This document shows, piece after piece, positions 1-8,342 of a stretch of DNA of 60,112 nt. Source of the DNA: a virus; IMG/VR virus record IMGVR_UViG_3300022918_000112, positions 1-60,112 of that record, one strand, 5' to 3'. The notes under the pieces are model-generated. The model had not been told where the DNA came from, ran no database searches, and was given only the letters and a program-made list of their open reading frames with translations. The position numbers and the translations under genes are program-made. The number at the start of each line of letters is the position of its first letter. The stretch's first letter is position 1.

Positions 1-1
1 G

Positions 2-292
2 AGAGAGTTGAGCCTGCTGCAAGATCAACTCAAGCAAACCAACGCTCGACAGGATCAGCTGCTGGAACAGGTCAACCGCATCGACAGCGAACGCACCCTC
101 CTCCAGGAACGCTTGCGCGCTGCCCTGCTGGAAAGCCAGTCACTGAAACAGAACGTCGACGAGCAGTCGCAAATAAACAAAGCGTTGGAAATTGAGTTGC
201 TCAAGACTCAGGCGAGCCTTGATGAGAGCGTGCGCCTGGCGGCCGTCATTGCGACAGCGCCAGACGCATCAGAGCCCAAAAAGGACGATTAA
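2..292 (+). CDS. C-terminal fragment of a coiled-coil protein (host)
   Basis: The frame is open to the left edge, so this is the 3' end of a longer gene. The visible part, about 95 residues, is rich in Gln, Glu, Leu and Arg with heptad-like spacing and reads as a coiled coil; it ends in a charged, disordered-looking tail (EPKKDD). No catalytic motif is visible and I do not recognise the family. The gene is convergent with gor and their stop codons overlap by a few bases. A TTG at position 8 could be an internal start, but continuation from upstream is more likely. Confidence 0.6.
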   Translation, partial: RELSLLQDQLKQTNARQDQLLEQVNRIDSERTLLQERLRAALLESQSLKQNVDEQSQINKALEIELLKTQASLDESVRLAAVIATAPDASEPKKDD

Positions 293-1647
293 CCCGCGAC
301 CGGCGTGCGCATGGTGACGAACTCTTCGGCGGCAGTCGGGTGCACGCCGATGGTTTCATCGAAATCGCGCTTGGTGGCACCCGCTTTCAGGGCGATCGCC
401 AAGCCCTGCACAATTTCCCCCGCCTCCGGACCGACCATGTGACAACCCAGAACCTTGTCGGTCTTGGCGTCCACCACCAGCTTCATCAGGGTGCGCTCCT
501 GACATTCGGTCAGAGTCAGCTTCATTGGGCGGAAGCGGCTTTCGAAGATCACCACATCGTGACCGGCCTCCCGGGCCTCTTCCTCGGTGAAACCGACCGT
601 GCCGATGTTCGGCAAGCTGAATACCGCGGTCGGGATCATCTTGTAATCGACCGGGCGATACTGCTCAGGCTTGAACAAACGTCGCGCCACGGCCATGCCT
701 TCAGCGAGCGCTACCGGCGTCAATTGAACACGACCGATCACATCGCCAAGCGCCAGGATCGACGGTTCAGCCGTCTGATACTGCTCGTCGACCTCGACGA
801 AACCTTTCTTGTCGAGTTTGACTCCGGTGTTTTCCAGCCCAAGATTATCGAGCATCGGACGTCGACCGGTGGCGTAGAACACACAATCCGCTTCCAGCTC
901 ACGGCCATCCTTGAGAGTCACCTTCAGGCTGCCATCGGACTGCTTGTCGATACGTTCGATGTCAGCGTTGAATTGCAGGTCCATGCCGCGCTTCGTCAGC
1001 TCTTCCTGCAAGTGTTTGCGCACTGCACCGTCGAAGCCGCGCAGGAACAGCTCACCGCGATACAGCAACGTGGTGTCAGCGCCCAGACCGTGGAAGATCC
1101 CGGCGAATTCGACGGCGATGTAACCACCGCCTACCACCAGAACGCGCTTGGGCAGCTCTTTGAGGAAGAACGCCTGGTTGGAGCTAATCGCGTGTTCGTG
1201 ACCCGGAATCTCCGGGATCTGAGGCCATCCACCGGTAGCAATCAGGATGTTCTTGGCGGTGTGGTGCTCGCCATTGATCTCGACCGTGTTCGGGTCGACG
1301 ATTTTGGCGTGGCCTTCATGCAAAGTCACGCCGCTGTTAACCAGAAGGTTGCGATAGATACCGTTCAGTCGATTGATCTCGCGATCCTTGTTGGCGATCA
1401 GCGTCGCCCAATCGAACTTCGCTTCGCCCGGTGTCCAGCCAAAACCCGACGACTGCTCGAAGTCTTCGGCAAAATGCGCGCCGTAGACCAGCAGTTTCTT
1501 CGGCACACAGCCGACATTCACACAAGTGCCACCCAGGTAGCGGCTCTCGGCCACCGCCACTTTCGCGCCAAAACCGGCAGCAAAACGCGCAGCCCGCACA
1601 CCGCCGGAACCGGCGCCAATCACATAAAGGTCAAAATCGTAGGCCAT
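289..1647 (-). CDS. gor: glutathione-disulfide reductase
   Basis: Cytosolic flavoenzyme reducing oxidised glutathione with NADPH. The 452-residue length fits the family. Visible motifs in order: N-terminal FAD-binding [14 protein letters not shown], redox-active disulfide [13 protein letters not shown] near residue 40, NADPH-binding [11 protein letters not shown] near residue 175, the second FAD motif around LALGDV, and the C-terminal catalytic HPTAAEEF. The ATG at 1647 is preferred to the in-frame TTG at 1653 because GAGGAG lies about seven bases upstream of it. galU lies upstream on the same strand, separated by a hairpin terminator, so the two genes are probably separate transcripts. The call is firm. 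Confidence 0.97.
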   Translation of the reverse strand: MAYDFDLYVIGAGSGGVRAARFAAGFGAKVAVAESRYLGGTCVNVGCVPKKLLVYGAHFAEDFEQSSGFGWTPGEAKFDWATLIANKDREINRLNGIYRNLLVNSGVTLHEGHAKIVDPNTVEINGEHHTAKNILIATGGWPQIPEIPGHEHAISSNQAFFLKELPKRVLVVGGGYIAVEFAGIFHGLGADTTLLYRGELFLRGFDGAVRKHLQEELTKRGMDLQFNADIERIDKQSDGSLKVTLKDGRELEADCVFYATGRRPMLDNLGLENTGVKLDKKGFVEVDEQYQTAEPSILALGDVIGRVQLTPVALAEGMAVARRLFKPEQYRPVDYKMIPTAVFSLPNIGTVGFTEEEAREAGHDVVIFESRFRPMKLTLTECQERTLMKLVVDAKTDKVLGCHMVGPEAGEIVQGLAIALKAGATKRDFDETIGVHPTAAEEFVTMRTPVAG

Positions 1648-1727
1648 TTTCAATCTCCTCGGCAGTCCACAAGCATACCCGCAGGCATCCGTTGGGCAAG
1701 CGCTGCAAACGATATGGGGACGGAAAA

Positions 1728-1754
1728 TGAAAAAGCCACCCGAAGGTGGCTTTT
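1728..1754 (-). terminator. galU rho-independent terminator (copy 1)
   Basis: The minus strand reads AAAAGCCACC-TTCG-GGTGGCTTTT: a stable stem closed by a UUCG-type tetraloop, followed by a T run. It lies just downstream of the galU stop. The hairpin after galU copy 2 keeps the same stem but has a six-base loop. Confidence 0.9.
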
Positions 1755-1777
1755 CAATACAAGTGGGTCAGAGGCTA

Positions 1778-2617
1778 TCAGTAAGCCTTGCCAGTCTTGT
1801 AGAAGTTCTCGAAGCAGAAGTTGGTGGCCTCGATGTAGCCTTCAGCGCCACCGCAGTCAAAACGCTGACCCTTGAACTTGTAGGCAATCACGCAACCGTT
1901 TTTCGCCTGCTTCATCAGGGCGTCGGTGATTTGAATCTCGCCGCCTTTGCCTGGCTCGGTTTGTTTGATCAGCTCGAAAATATCCGGCGTCAGGATGTAA
2001 CGACCGATGATCGCGAGGTTCGACGGTGCGTCTTCCGGGGCTGGTTTTTCGACCATGTTGCGAACGCGGTACAAATCATCAGCGATCAGCTCGCCGGCGA
2101 TCACGCCGTACTTGTTGGTTTCCATCGGATCCACTTCCTGGATCGCAACGATGGTGCAGCGATACTGCTCGTACAGCTTGACCATCTGGGTCAGGACGCC
2201 GTCGCCTTCGAGGTTGACGCACAAGTCGTCCGCCAGCACTACCGCGAACGGTTCGTCACCGATCAGTGGGCGGCCAGTCAGGATCGCGTGCCCCAAGCCT
2301 TTCATTTCGGTCTGACGAGTGTAGGAGAACGAGCACTCGTCCAACAGTTTGCGGATACCGACCAGGTATTTTTCCTTGTCGGTGCCTTTGATCTGGTTTT
2401 CCAACTCGTAGCTGATGTCGAAGTGGTCTTCCAGAGCGCGTTTGCCGCGACCGGTGACGATGGAGATTTCGGTCAACCCAGCGTCCAGTGCTTCTTCGAC
2501 GCCGTACTGGATCAGTGGCTTGTTCACCACCGGCAACATTTCCTTGGGCATGGCCTTGGTCGCTGGGAGGAAGCGCGTGCCGTAACCGGCTGCTGGGAAC
2601 AGGCATTTCTTGATCAT
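1778..2617 (-). CDS. galU: UTP--glucose-1-phosphate uridylyltransferase (complete copy)
   Basis: Makes UDP-glucose from UTP and glucose-1-phosphate for LPS and exopolysaccharide synthesis in the cytosol. The 279 residues are full length for the bacterial family. The N-terminal nucleotide-binding signature runs from residue 6 (FPAAGYGTRFLPATKAMPKE), followed by NKPLIQYGVEEA; GQRFDCG lies near the C terminus. ATG start with a modest AAGG upstream. gor follows on the same strand. A second copy, cut by the window edge, starts at 59674; over the 439 shared bases I count about ten differences, with a single amino-acid change (FCFEN here, FCFEH there). Confidence 0.97.
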   Translation of the reverse strand: MIKKCLFPAAGYGTRFLPATKAMPKEMLPVVNKPLIQYGVEEALDAGLTEISIVTGRGKRALEDHFDISYELENQIKGTDKEKYLVGIRKLLDECSFSYTRQTEMKGLGHAILTGRPLIGDEPFAVVLADDLCVNLEGDGVLTQMVKLYEQYRCTIVAIQEVDPMETNKYGVIAGELIADDLYRVRNMVEKPAPEDAPSNLAIIGRYILTPDIFELIKQTEPGKGGEIQITDALMKQAKNGCVIAYKFKGQRFDCGGAEGYIEATNFCFENFYKTGKAY

Positions 2618-2794
2618 GTGAGGCCTTGATTGGGTGATGCATCCATATTTTCGGCGCAGTCTAATCAGGCAGAAGACTTCTTACAACGCCCGACGCTGAC
2701 TAACTGACTGCCTTCATAGAAAAATATTGCCACCGATAGTTGCGAGGCAGCTTGTCACTATTAACAGTTTCCCCTCGCAAGAAGCTGCATCGAA
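2618..2794. other. host-phage junction region upstream of galU
   Basis: No convincing gene. It should hold the galU promoter and the left boundary of the phage, but no exact breakpoint can be read because only one side is shown. The AT-rich stretch around 2715-2770 differs from the flanking host sequence. Clear phage leader similarity (to about 55.2 kb) begins near 2795. Confidence 0.4.
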
Positions 2795-2916
2795 GTGTGA
2801 TCTGCCCAAGTAGCCAATGATTTGGCAGATCACACCGCGATGCGGACGAAACCCCGGCTTATACCGGCCAATGCACTCATCAACTAACCCAGCGCGGAGG
2901 ATTGGCAGCCATGTAA
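2795..2916 (+). promoter_or_regulatory. early leader element A: long stem, conserved GATGCGGACGAAAC tract and start-stop ORF
   Basis: A perfect 12-bp inverted repeat (GTGTGATCTGCC at 2795-2806, GGCAGATCACAC at 2824-2835) is followed by GATGCGGACGAAAC and CGGCTTATA. Downstream, GGAGGATTGGCAGCC precedes ATG directly followed by TAA (2911-2916), a start-stop minimal ORF. The same order of parts occurs at 55192-55601 upstream of another early gene: a stem of unrelated sequence, then the same ATGCGGACGAAAC tract, then GGAGGATTTGCAGCC with ATG CAC CAG TAA. Function is unknown; leader-RNA control is an inference. Confidence 0.55.
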
Positions 2917-2981
2917 CCGATATCGAAAGCCCGCCAGAAGGCGGCACATGCGTCACGTAGGGAGGTCTTCGTGACGCCAAC

Positions 2982-3008
2982 AAAAGCCCGGTTCCGATCG
3001 GGCTTTTT
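2982..3008 (+). terminator. intrinsic terminator or attenuator in early leader A
   Basis: AAAAGCCCG-gttccgat-CGGGCTTTTTT forms a GC-rich stem with a T run on the + strand. It lies between the start-stop ORF (2911-2916) and the gene at 3110, so it would attenuate transcription entering the operon unless antitermination acts. A smaller stem, CGTCACG/CGTGACG, lies just upstream at 2951-2976. Confidence 0.75.
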
Positions 3009-3024
3009 TACGCGTGCCTTTATC

Positions 3025-3080
3025 CGTCAGCACTCTCCCCTGCGCCCAACGGCAACCAGCAGGAGGCCCGAGTGCTGACG
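3025..3080 (+). promoter_or_regulatory. structured leader element, copy 1 (conserved GCCCAACGGCAACCA loop)
   Basis: A perfect 11-bp stem, CGTCAGCACTC (3025-3035) with GAGTGCTGACG (3070-3080), encloses 34 bases. Inside, CTGC (3040-3043) pairs with GCAG (3059-3062) around the 15-base loop GCCCAACGGCAACCA. Copy 2 at 55783-55830 keeps the 34-base spacing and the identical loop, while the inner stem becomes CCGC/GCGG, a compensatory change. It lies 30 bases before the ATG of the gene at 3110. An RNA element acting on antitermination or translation is inferred. Confidence 0.6.
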
Positions 3081-3109
3081 AATACACGCAACCCCATCGA
3101 GGAATCGCC

Positions 3110-3391
3110 ATGCACCAACTACTTCAACAGCGAGTCGACGGGGTTGCCGCCCTGCGTGCCCGCGCAAGCATCGCCACCGCCGCTTTCTACGCCTTGATTG
3201 GCAAGGATCAGCCCGTGCAAGAGATTCGCTACCAGGTTCAAACCAAGGGCAACGCCTATCACATCGTTGAGCGCTCCACCGGCCTGACCAAAGGGTTTCG
3301 CTGGACCTGGAAAGAAGCAATCAACTTGGCTCAGGTACTGGAAGCTCGCGCCGACGGCATCAAGCTCTCGCTGTCAGGGGTGCGGAAATGA
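3110..3391 (+). CDS. small phage early protein, unknown function
   Basis: 93 residues beginning MHQLLQQRVDG. ATG with GAGGAATCGCC upstream; the frame is open further upstream but that part lies in the structured leader. Mostly helical with a basic patch around KGNAYHIVERSTGLTKGFRW. It is the first gene after leader A, and its stop overlaps the start of the next gene, implying translational coupling. No family recognised. Confidence 0.75.
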   Translation: MHQLLQQRVDGVAALRARASIATAAFYALIGKDQPVQEIRYQVQTKGNAYHIVERSTGLTKGFRWTWKEAINLAQVLEARADGIKLSLSGVRK

Positions 3392-3696
3392 TCGGAGTGC
3401 CAATGCCCGACCCGCGAGACTCGATCGTCGCGAACCTGAAACAGCAGCTGGAGCAATACTTTGGCGCAGGAAAACCGGTGCAGGAAATCGCACCGGGCGT
3501 CAGCGGTGAAAAGGCGGCCATGTTCGGCACCTCTCACAGCAACAAGCTGCGTGTCGAGCGGGACAAGATCGCGCCCAGGCTGAAGGAGCTAGCCGAGGCC
3601 GGCACACCCATTGCCAAGGCCGCGAAAGAGTGTGGCATGGAAGCTAAACGCGCGCGGCTCATCGCTCGGGAAAATGGCTTCAAGTTCACATCATGA
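3388..3696 (+). CDS. small phage protein with a probable helix-turn-helix C terminus
   Basis: 102 residues; the start overlaps the stop of the preceding gene (ATGA). The C-terminal half (KELAEAGTPIAKAAKECGM, then EAKRARLIARENG) has the alternation of a helix-turn-helix, suggesting DNA binding; this is inference from pattern only. An alternative ATG lies five codons in. Part of the coupled left early gene series. Confidence 0.7.
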   Translation: MIGVPMPDPRDSIVANLKQQLEQYFGAGKPVQEIAPGVSGEKAAMFGTSHSNKLRVERDKIAPRLKELAEAGTPIAKAAKECGMEAKRARLIARENGFKFTS

Positions 3697-3777
3697 AGCG
3701 CCTCAGCAACCAGGTGCGCCAGCGCCGACGACAGACATGGCTGGATCTACCGGCCCACGGAATTGAAGAGGCAGGCC

Positions 3778-4143
3778 ATGGCCGAGGAACTGCAGGAGCC
3801 GACGGCGGAAGCCATCAAGCAGCGCAAGAAACGCGAGAAGAAAGCTGCAGACGACGCAACGAAGGGAGTCGGTCGCTTCAAGGTTGAGGTCGCCGGCGTG
3901 TTCATGCCCGACCTCAAGCGCCTGATGAAAGAACATGGCTTCAACAACCAGCAGGAGGTGTATCAGAACCTGCTGCGCAATGTGATCGCCGCCGACTTCG
4001 ATACCGCCGCCCAGATGCTGCGGAGTGTCACGACACCTTATGAACCTAGCGAGAAGGTGTTGCGACAATTGAGGGCAGCCGGGCTGCAGCACTTAGCGAA
4101 ATACCCCAGTGAACAAGATGACGAAATTGTTTACCCCGCATGA
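3778..4143 (+). CDS. small basic phage protein, unknown function
   Basis: 121 residues. The ATG at 3778 is chosen over an upstream TTG because AGAGGCAGG precedes it. The N-terminal 35 residues are very basic (KQRKKREKK) and may bind nucleic acid; the central part (FMPDLKRLMKEHGFNNQQEVYQNLL) is helical and could form a ribbon-helix-helix-like fold. It is the last gene before the AT-rich minus-strand insert at 4217. Confidence 0.7.
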   Translation: MAEELQEPTAEAIKQRKKREKKAADDATKGVGRFKVEVAGVFMPDLKRLMKEHGFNNQQEVYQNLLRNVIAADFDTAAQMLRSVTTPYEPSEKVLRQLRAAGLQHLAKYPSEQDDEIVYPA

Positions 4144-4216
4144 CTATCGCGCAACTATTTTTACAGCCTACAAAGAACAACCAAACATAATTGACGCACC
4201 TCCCACATCAATATAA

Positions 4217-4861
4217 TTAGATATTTATCAATCTGCAAAAATTAGTTAGACCAATATCATTTATTATAACCGGCGAAATTGGATCACTAATGCGAGGCAC
4301 CCATATCGCGCGAACCTCAACTTGCATAGAGAATTTTGGCTCCTTAATAATTGCAGGATGCGCCCCCCAGTTCCGACCATTCCAAACTTCACTTCGCTCT
4401 TTATACTGAATCTTTTCGATTGTTAAAAGGCGGACAGGAAAATTAAAGTTCAATGTCTCGGTGAGGCGCTGATAAAATCCATTAACGTCAAATATTTCAA
4501 CGCAAGATTCAGCACCCTCAAATTGCCGCATCACGCGCCTCGAAAATTCAAATGAAGTGCAATGGATAAAGAAATCAGGCACATCAAAGGTCTGACACAA
4601 AGTAAAGTTTTCGACATGAGCGCCACGACCAATCTTGACACCGTTAAATTGCCTTAGTGCTTCTACATGAATACTTCCAGCATCTGAAGTATTTACAATT
4701 GGAATATGATGCTCAACGAACTTCGTACCTTCGGCTGCATCAAATATCCCTTCTTTATGTTCGGTTTTTCTGAAGTCATGCAAGGTGCCGATCCGTACAT
4801 TGCCTAGCGCCAAAAGCGCGTCGTTGTATTTAACAGCTGAATATCTGAAAACTGACGCCAT
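4217..4861 (-). CDS. accessory (moron) protein, DUF2971-like N terminus possible
   Basis: 214 residues; ATG at 4861 with GGAAGGAGC upstream. The gene is clearly AT-richer than its neighbours and opposes the early operon, both signs of a recent acquisition. The opening (FRYSAVKYNDALLALGNVRI, then GTLHDFRKTEH) recalls the DUF2971/Abi-associated style in which an aromatic N terminus is followed by a substrate-pocket loop, but the match is weak. No membrane segment. A role in lysogenic conversion or defence is possible and unproven. Confidence 0.75.
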   Translation of the reverse strand: MASVFRYSAVKYNDALLALGNVRIGTLHDFRKTEHKEGIFDAAEGTKFVEHHIPIVNTSDAGSIHVEALRQFNGVKIGRGAHVENFTLCQTFDVPDFFIHCTSFEFSRRVMRQFEGAESCVEIFDVNGFYQRLTETLNFNFPVRLLTIEKIQYKERSEVWNGRNWGAHPAIIKEPKFSMQVEVRAIWVPRISDPISPVIINDIGLTNFCRLINI

Positions 4862-4965
4862 AAACGCTCCTTCCGGCTCCATGCCGGGCCGAACACAAAT
4901 ACCCCAACCCAAACCAAATAGCCACCACCGGTCACGGAGGGCGGCGCCTACCTGAGGTATTCGCA

Positions 4966-5973
4966 ATGCCCGTACTCCATAGCGTGATCCACAAGATCGA
5001 CAAAAAGCCCGATGGCCTCCCCGCCGTTCTGTTCCTCGGCGCTGCCGAGCAGGTCGAGAGCCAGGCTCGGGACGATCTAATGAGCCAGCTCAACGAAAGC
5101 TACAACGCCACCGCCGGCAAGGGCTGGGGTTTCTTCCACGCTGAATCTGGCGCGTACCCACTCAGCGGCTGGCTCGCCAAATACCTGGCTGGAGGCTCCG
5201 ACTTCCTCGACTTCAGCGTCACCGCCGTCGAGCATCTGACCAGGCTGATGGAAGAATCGAACCTGACCACCGGCGGGCACGCCCTCTTCTGTCAGTACCA
5301 GCAAGGCCTGACCCAATACCTGGCCATCGCCCTGGTGCAGGAAACGGAAGCGGTGACCATGACCGAAGAGCTGCACCTGATGACGGTCAAGCGCCTGGAC
5401 CTGGACCACATCCGCCTGGCCGCGCGCATCAACCTCAGCGAGTGGAAAAACAACCCACAGTCGCGTCAGTACATCTCGTACCTCAAGGGCAAGCAAGGCC
5501 GCAAGCTCAACGAGTACTTCCGCGATTTCATTGGCGCACAGGAAGGCGTTGACGGCCCGGGCGAAACCCGCACCCTGCTCAAGGCGTTCAGTGACTTCGT
5601 TGAAAGCGAAGATCTTGGCGAGGAGTCAGCCCGCGAGAAGACCAACACCTTGGTCAGCTACGCGATGGCCCAGGCCAAGCTCGGCGAACCGCTTACCCTC
5701 GACGAATTGTCCGAAGTGCTCGACGACGAACAGCCAAAAGCGTTTACCGATTTCATCCGCGACAAGGATTACGGCCTTTCGGCTTCGCTGCCGCCGGACA
5801 AAAAGACCTTGAACAAATTTCGGCGCTTCACCGGCCGAATCGATGGTCTGTCGATCAGCTTCGAGCAGCACCTGCTGGGCTCCAAAGTAGAGTTCGACGA
5901 AGTCGTCGGCACGCTGACGCTGCGCGGTCTGCCAACCCAGCTCACCGATCAACTCAAGCGCGCAAGCACCTGA
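4966..5973 (+). CDS. nucleoid-associated protein, YejK/NdpA (37 kDa) family
   Basis: 335 residues, the usual length of the family. The N-terminal region ([11 protein letters not shown], then PAVLFLGA), a central [20 protein letters not shown] segment and the C-terminal [14 protein letters not shown] are characteristic as I recall them. Cellular homologues are low-copy nucleoid proteins; phage copies presumably bind phage or host DNA during early infection. TGAGGT lies upstream of the ATG. It resumes the + strand early operon after the 4217-4861 insert. Confidence 0.85.
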   Translation: MPVLHSVIHKIDKKPDGLPAVLFLGAAEQVESQARDDLMSQLNESYNATAGKGWGFFHAESGAYPLSGWLAKYLAGGSDFLDFSVTAVEHLTRLMEESNLTTGGHALFCQYQQGLTQYLAIALVQETEAVTMTEELHLMTVKRLDLDHIRLAARINLSEWKNNPQSRQYISYLKGKQGRKLNEYFRDFIGAQEGVDGPGETRTLLKAFSDFVESEDLGEESAREKTNTLVSYAMAQAKLGEPLTLDELSEVLDDEQPKAFTDFIRDKDYGLSASLPPDKKTLNKFRRFTGRIDGLSISFEQHLLGSKVEFDEVVGTLTLRGLPTQLTDQLKRAST

Positions 5974-5984
5974 GGTCGCCTAAC

Positions 5985-6170
5985 CTACTGAGCCGAAGGC
6001 TCAGCAAGTCGCTCAATCGCCTTCCTGTAGGTGGCAAGCTCAATGATCTGCCGCAAGCAGATTACGACTTCAAGCTTCTGCTTATCGTCGGGGATCCCTA
6101 TTCGCTTGAGCATCATTTGAGCGTCTTCCTCGATTGCCGCGAGTGCATCGATATCGCTTTGCAGTCTCAT
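5985..6170 (-). CDS. small helical phage protein, unknown function
   Basis: 61 residues, start preceded by AGGAGG at good spacing. Wholly helical in appearance with alternating charge. It lies on the minus strand inside a plus-strand early operon and is followed (its own 5' side) by another small minus-strand gene, so the two may form a separate unit. No family recognised. Confidence 0.6.
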   Translation of the reverse strand: MRLQSDIDALAAIEEDAQMMLKRIGIPDDKQKLEVVICLRQIIELATYRKAIERLAEPSAQ

Positions 6171-6184
6171 GTCGGCCTCCTACC

Positions 6185-6358
6185 TCAGCCCTTCTTGCCT
6201 GACGGAGCATTGCCTCTGTCGCCGCCCGATGGGTTCGGTGTTGTACTTGGCCAGTTACCACCTGGCCCTGGATGACTCGAAGGCCCGCGTGAACTGCCGG
6301 ATCCTTTGCTTGATCCACCTGAATTGCTTGAGCTTTTACCGCCTCCACTTTTGGACAT
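6185..6358 (-). CDS. Gly/Ser/Pro-rich small protein
   Basis: 57 residues, beginning MSKSGGGKSSSNSGG. AAGGAGATCATC precedes the ATG at 6358, an excellent ribosome site, which justifies the call in spite of low complexity. The composition indicates a disordered peptide. Similar Gly/Ser-rich small proteins occur in Pseudomonas prophages, but no function is known to me. Confidence 0.6.
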   Translation of the reverse strand: MSKSGGGKSSSNSGGSSKGSGSSRGPSSHPGPGGNWPSTTPNPSGGDRGNAPSGKKG

Positions 6359-6493
6359 GATGATCTCCTTGGTAACGGGAACAGCCCATTGAGAGTAGGT
6401 CATCACGGGCCCACTCATGGCCCACCTGTCCGAATACCCCACTTCAACGAATCACGCCAGCCGGTGAGGCAGGCGCCTGCCTGGAGATTGCCA

Positions 6494-6805
6494 ATGAGCA
6501 TCCCCGTGAACGCTTTGAAAGATGACGAGCTTTTGCACTATGCCGCGCTTGATCCGGGCGCCGCCGCTGAGCTGGCTCGACGATTCGTTGATGGCTCGAT
6601 TGATCCAGGGGCAGAAGTCGAGGGCCTGCGCGACGAGATCCGCATGAACGAAAGCTCTCTCGATGACCAGCATGAACAGATCGAGAACCTGTCGCTGTTT
6701 ATGTCACAGGCTGCCGAAGCCATACGCCGCGCTATGAACCCAGAAACTCCACCGAGCAAGGTTCATGACTTGCTCAAAACAGCACTCAACAAGCTGGAGC
6801 AATGA
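6494..6805 (+). CDS. phage early protein, unknown function
   Basis: 103 residues. The ATG at 6494 follows TGGAGATTGCCA. The C-terminal half is acidic and coiled-coil-like (EVEGLRDEIRMNESSLDDQ). The following gene begins one base after its stop, consistent with coupling. No recognised domain. Confidence 0.7.
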   Translation: MSIPVNALKDDELLHYAALDPGAAAELARRFVDGSIDPGAEVEGLRDEIRMNESSLDDQHEQIENLSLFMSQAAEAIRRAMNPETPPSKVHDLLKTALNKLEQ

Positions 6806-6806
6806 C

Positions 6807-7169
6807 ATGAGTACTTTTGCCGTATTCGGAATGAATGAGCACTTCGCCCGCGAAGAGGCGAAGCGCAAGGTTCGCGACTTCAAGATCGAAAAGGGTCAGC
6901 GGATTGAACTCTCGATGAGTCAGTGGCTCCAGGCTGTCGAAGATCGCGTGGTCAAGATCATGGACGGCAAGCGGGTCGCCCAACTCAGCAGCATGTTCGA
7001 TGCCCCCCAGTACGCCGCCGATTATGCCGAGCGCATCCAGAAGCTGGGGCGGTGCCGCGACGTAATCATCAGGGCGAAGATCAGGCTGCCGCAGAAGGAC
7101 TTGAGGCGAAAGTCGCCGACCAAGCTTTCTTGGATGGACTACTCGCCAGAATCGATAGCTACCGCATAA
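6807..7169 (+). CDS. phage early protein, unknown function
   Basis: 120 residues, starting MSTFAVFGMNEHFA. The first half is charged and helical (REEAKRKVRDFKIEKGQRIE) and the C terminus is basic, so nucleic-acid binding is possible. The ribosome site lies in the end of the preceding gene. It is immediately followed by the convergent AbiC-like gene. Confidence 0.7.
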   Translation: MSTFAVFGMNEHFAREEAKRKVRDFKIEKGQRIELSMSQWLQAVEDRVVKIMDGKRVAQLSSMFDAPQYAADYAERIQKLGRCRDVIIRAKIRLPQKDLRRKSPTKLSWMDYSPESIATA

Positions 7170-7176
7170 TCCGCAC

Positions 7177-8169
7177 TTACTTATTGCGTTGAACACCCGA
7201 TTTTATCAAAGCGTCGTAAATCACTAAAATATCTTCATTATTCCCGTATGCCGTTCTATCCAAAAGTATTAAGTCGCTTTTATCCAGTAGCATCATCCAA
7301 TCCAAATTGTTAAAAATCGCAAACTCATCAACATACTTAATAAATCTACTACCGCGTTCACTCAAGCAATTATAAAACAAAATCACGAGTTCAAAATCAG
7401 ATAAAAATGAACGCGCCACCGTCCCAAATCTTTTCTTTTCCCCATGATCGCACTCCGAGGCGAAACGAAACACAGCATATAGGCTTCGAAAATACAAACT
7501 TAAGTCACCCTGATACTTTGCCCACATTTCGGAATATGCGTAATTCATCTTTCCATCGAGACTAGGAACGTTGTTAATATAGTTTCTCCGCAGGAAGTTT
7601 ACCCAGGTTTTAAAGCAGTCCCTCCCGACCATAGTCACCACGCCTTCTCTTTTAAGGTCAAACCCCTGTACAACGCTGTGCTGAAGCGTCAGCATATTGT
7701 AAAACTGCGACTCAATTTGCTGGTGCATCACCTGCTGCCTTGCTTCAGAAAGATCTTTTCTCTGCAAAAGCAAAGTTATGAGAACGCCTGAAAATGCCAG
7801 CCCAGAGAAAAGAGCATTGAGAGTGCCAAAACTGTCTCCAAAGGTCCCTTCGCGTATTTTTTCAGGGATAGAAATAAATGGTTCATTCCACAACAAAATA
7901 ATTACGAAGGCGCCGTAAGCCAAGACAACTAACGACAGAACAACTATCACCTTGCTATAACTACTAAATTTAATTTCAATTTTTTTAGTAACCTTATAAA
8001 ACACAAATAACCCCAACAACCAAAGTACAAACGCAAAACAATACACCCAAATATTTAACGTTGAAAAAGACCAAAGCCCAAATTGGTACATCACTTCAGA
8101 AATATTAGATTCCACCATTGCAACATTTGAATACTTTAAAGCCTGAGCATCAATGTCAAACCAACTCAT
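7177..8169 (-). CDS. putative phage abortive infection protein (putAbiC-like), membrane-anchored
   Basis: 330 residues. Three hydrophobic segments lie in the first 125 residues; a cytoplasmic loop follows with GDSFGTLNALFSGLAFSGVL and then LLLQRKDLSEARQQVMHQQ and FYNMLTLQHSVVQG, which I recognise as the signature of the putative AbiC family (PF16872). Membrane-anchored, probably acting on infected cells; mechanism unknown. Very AT-rich and antisense to the early operon. Just behind its start lies the 17-codon stub of a DNA cytosine methyltransferase, so it may have replaced that gene. Confidence 0.75.
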   Translation of the reverse strand: MSWFDIDAQALKYSNVAMVESNISEVMYQFGLWSFSTLNIWVYCFAFVLWLLGLFVFYKVTKKIEIKFSSYSKVIVVLSLVVLAYGAFVIILLWNEPFISIPEKIREGTFGDSFGTLNALFSGLAFSGVLITLLLQRKDLSEARQQVMHQQIESQFYNMLTLQHSVVQGFDLKREGVVTMVGRDCFKTWVNFLRRNYINNVPSLDGKMNYAYSEMWAKYQGDLSLYFRSLYAVFRFASECDHGEKKRFGTVARSFLSDFELVILFYNCLSERGSRFIKYVDEFAIFNNLDWMMLLDKSDLILLDRTAYGNNEDILVIYDALIKSGVQRNK

Positions 8170-8291
8170 TTTTAGCTTCCAATTAGGAGGCAGGTGCTAC
8201 CACTGCCGACATGTAAATGACCACTATTACCTCCAATGATACCAATCTGCCAGCCCCCCCACCTCATGAAAATCATCGATATGAGAAGCAC

Positions 8292-8342
8292 ATGGCTAAA
8301 TACGGAAACGTCTGTAGCGGCATCGAGTCTTGGTCGGTGTAA
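8292..8342 (+). pseudogene. N-terminal stub of a DNA (cytosine-5) methyltransferase
   Basis: An ATG ORF of 16 residues, MAKYGNVCSGIESWSV, then TAA. KYGNVCSGIE matches the SAM-binding start of phage Dcm-type methyltransferases (commonly KYGSVCSGIEA); everything downstream, including the PCQ catalytic motif, is absent. The reading frame changes character after about codon 12. The AbiC-like gene diverges from it, suggesting replacement of the methyltransferase body. Confidence 0.65.

Noticed and set aside
340-1875. 511-codon + strand open frame opposite gor
   Set aside because: Antisense shadow of a highly conserved gene; no ribosome site and no family features.
3693-3887. 64-codon frame starting on the stop of the 3388 gene
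   Set aside because: Very Arg/Gly-rich and overlaps the better-supported gene at 3778 by 110 bases; the coupling-like start is probably chance.
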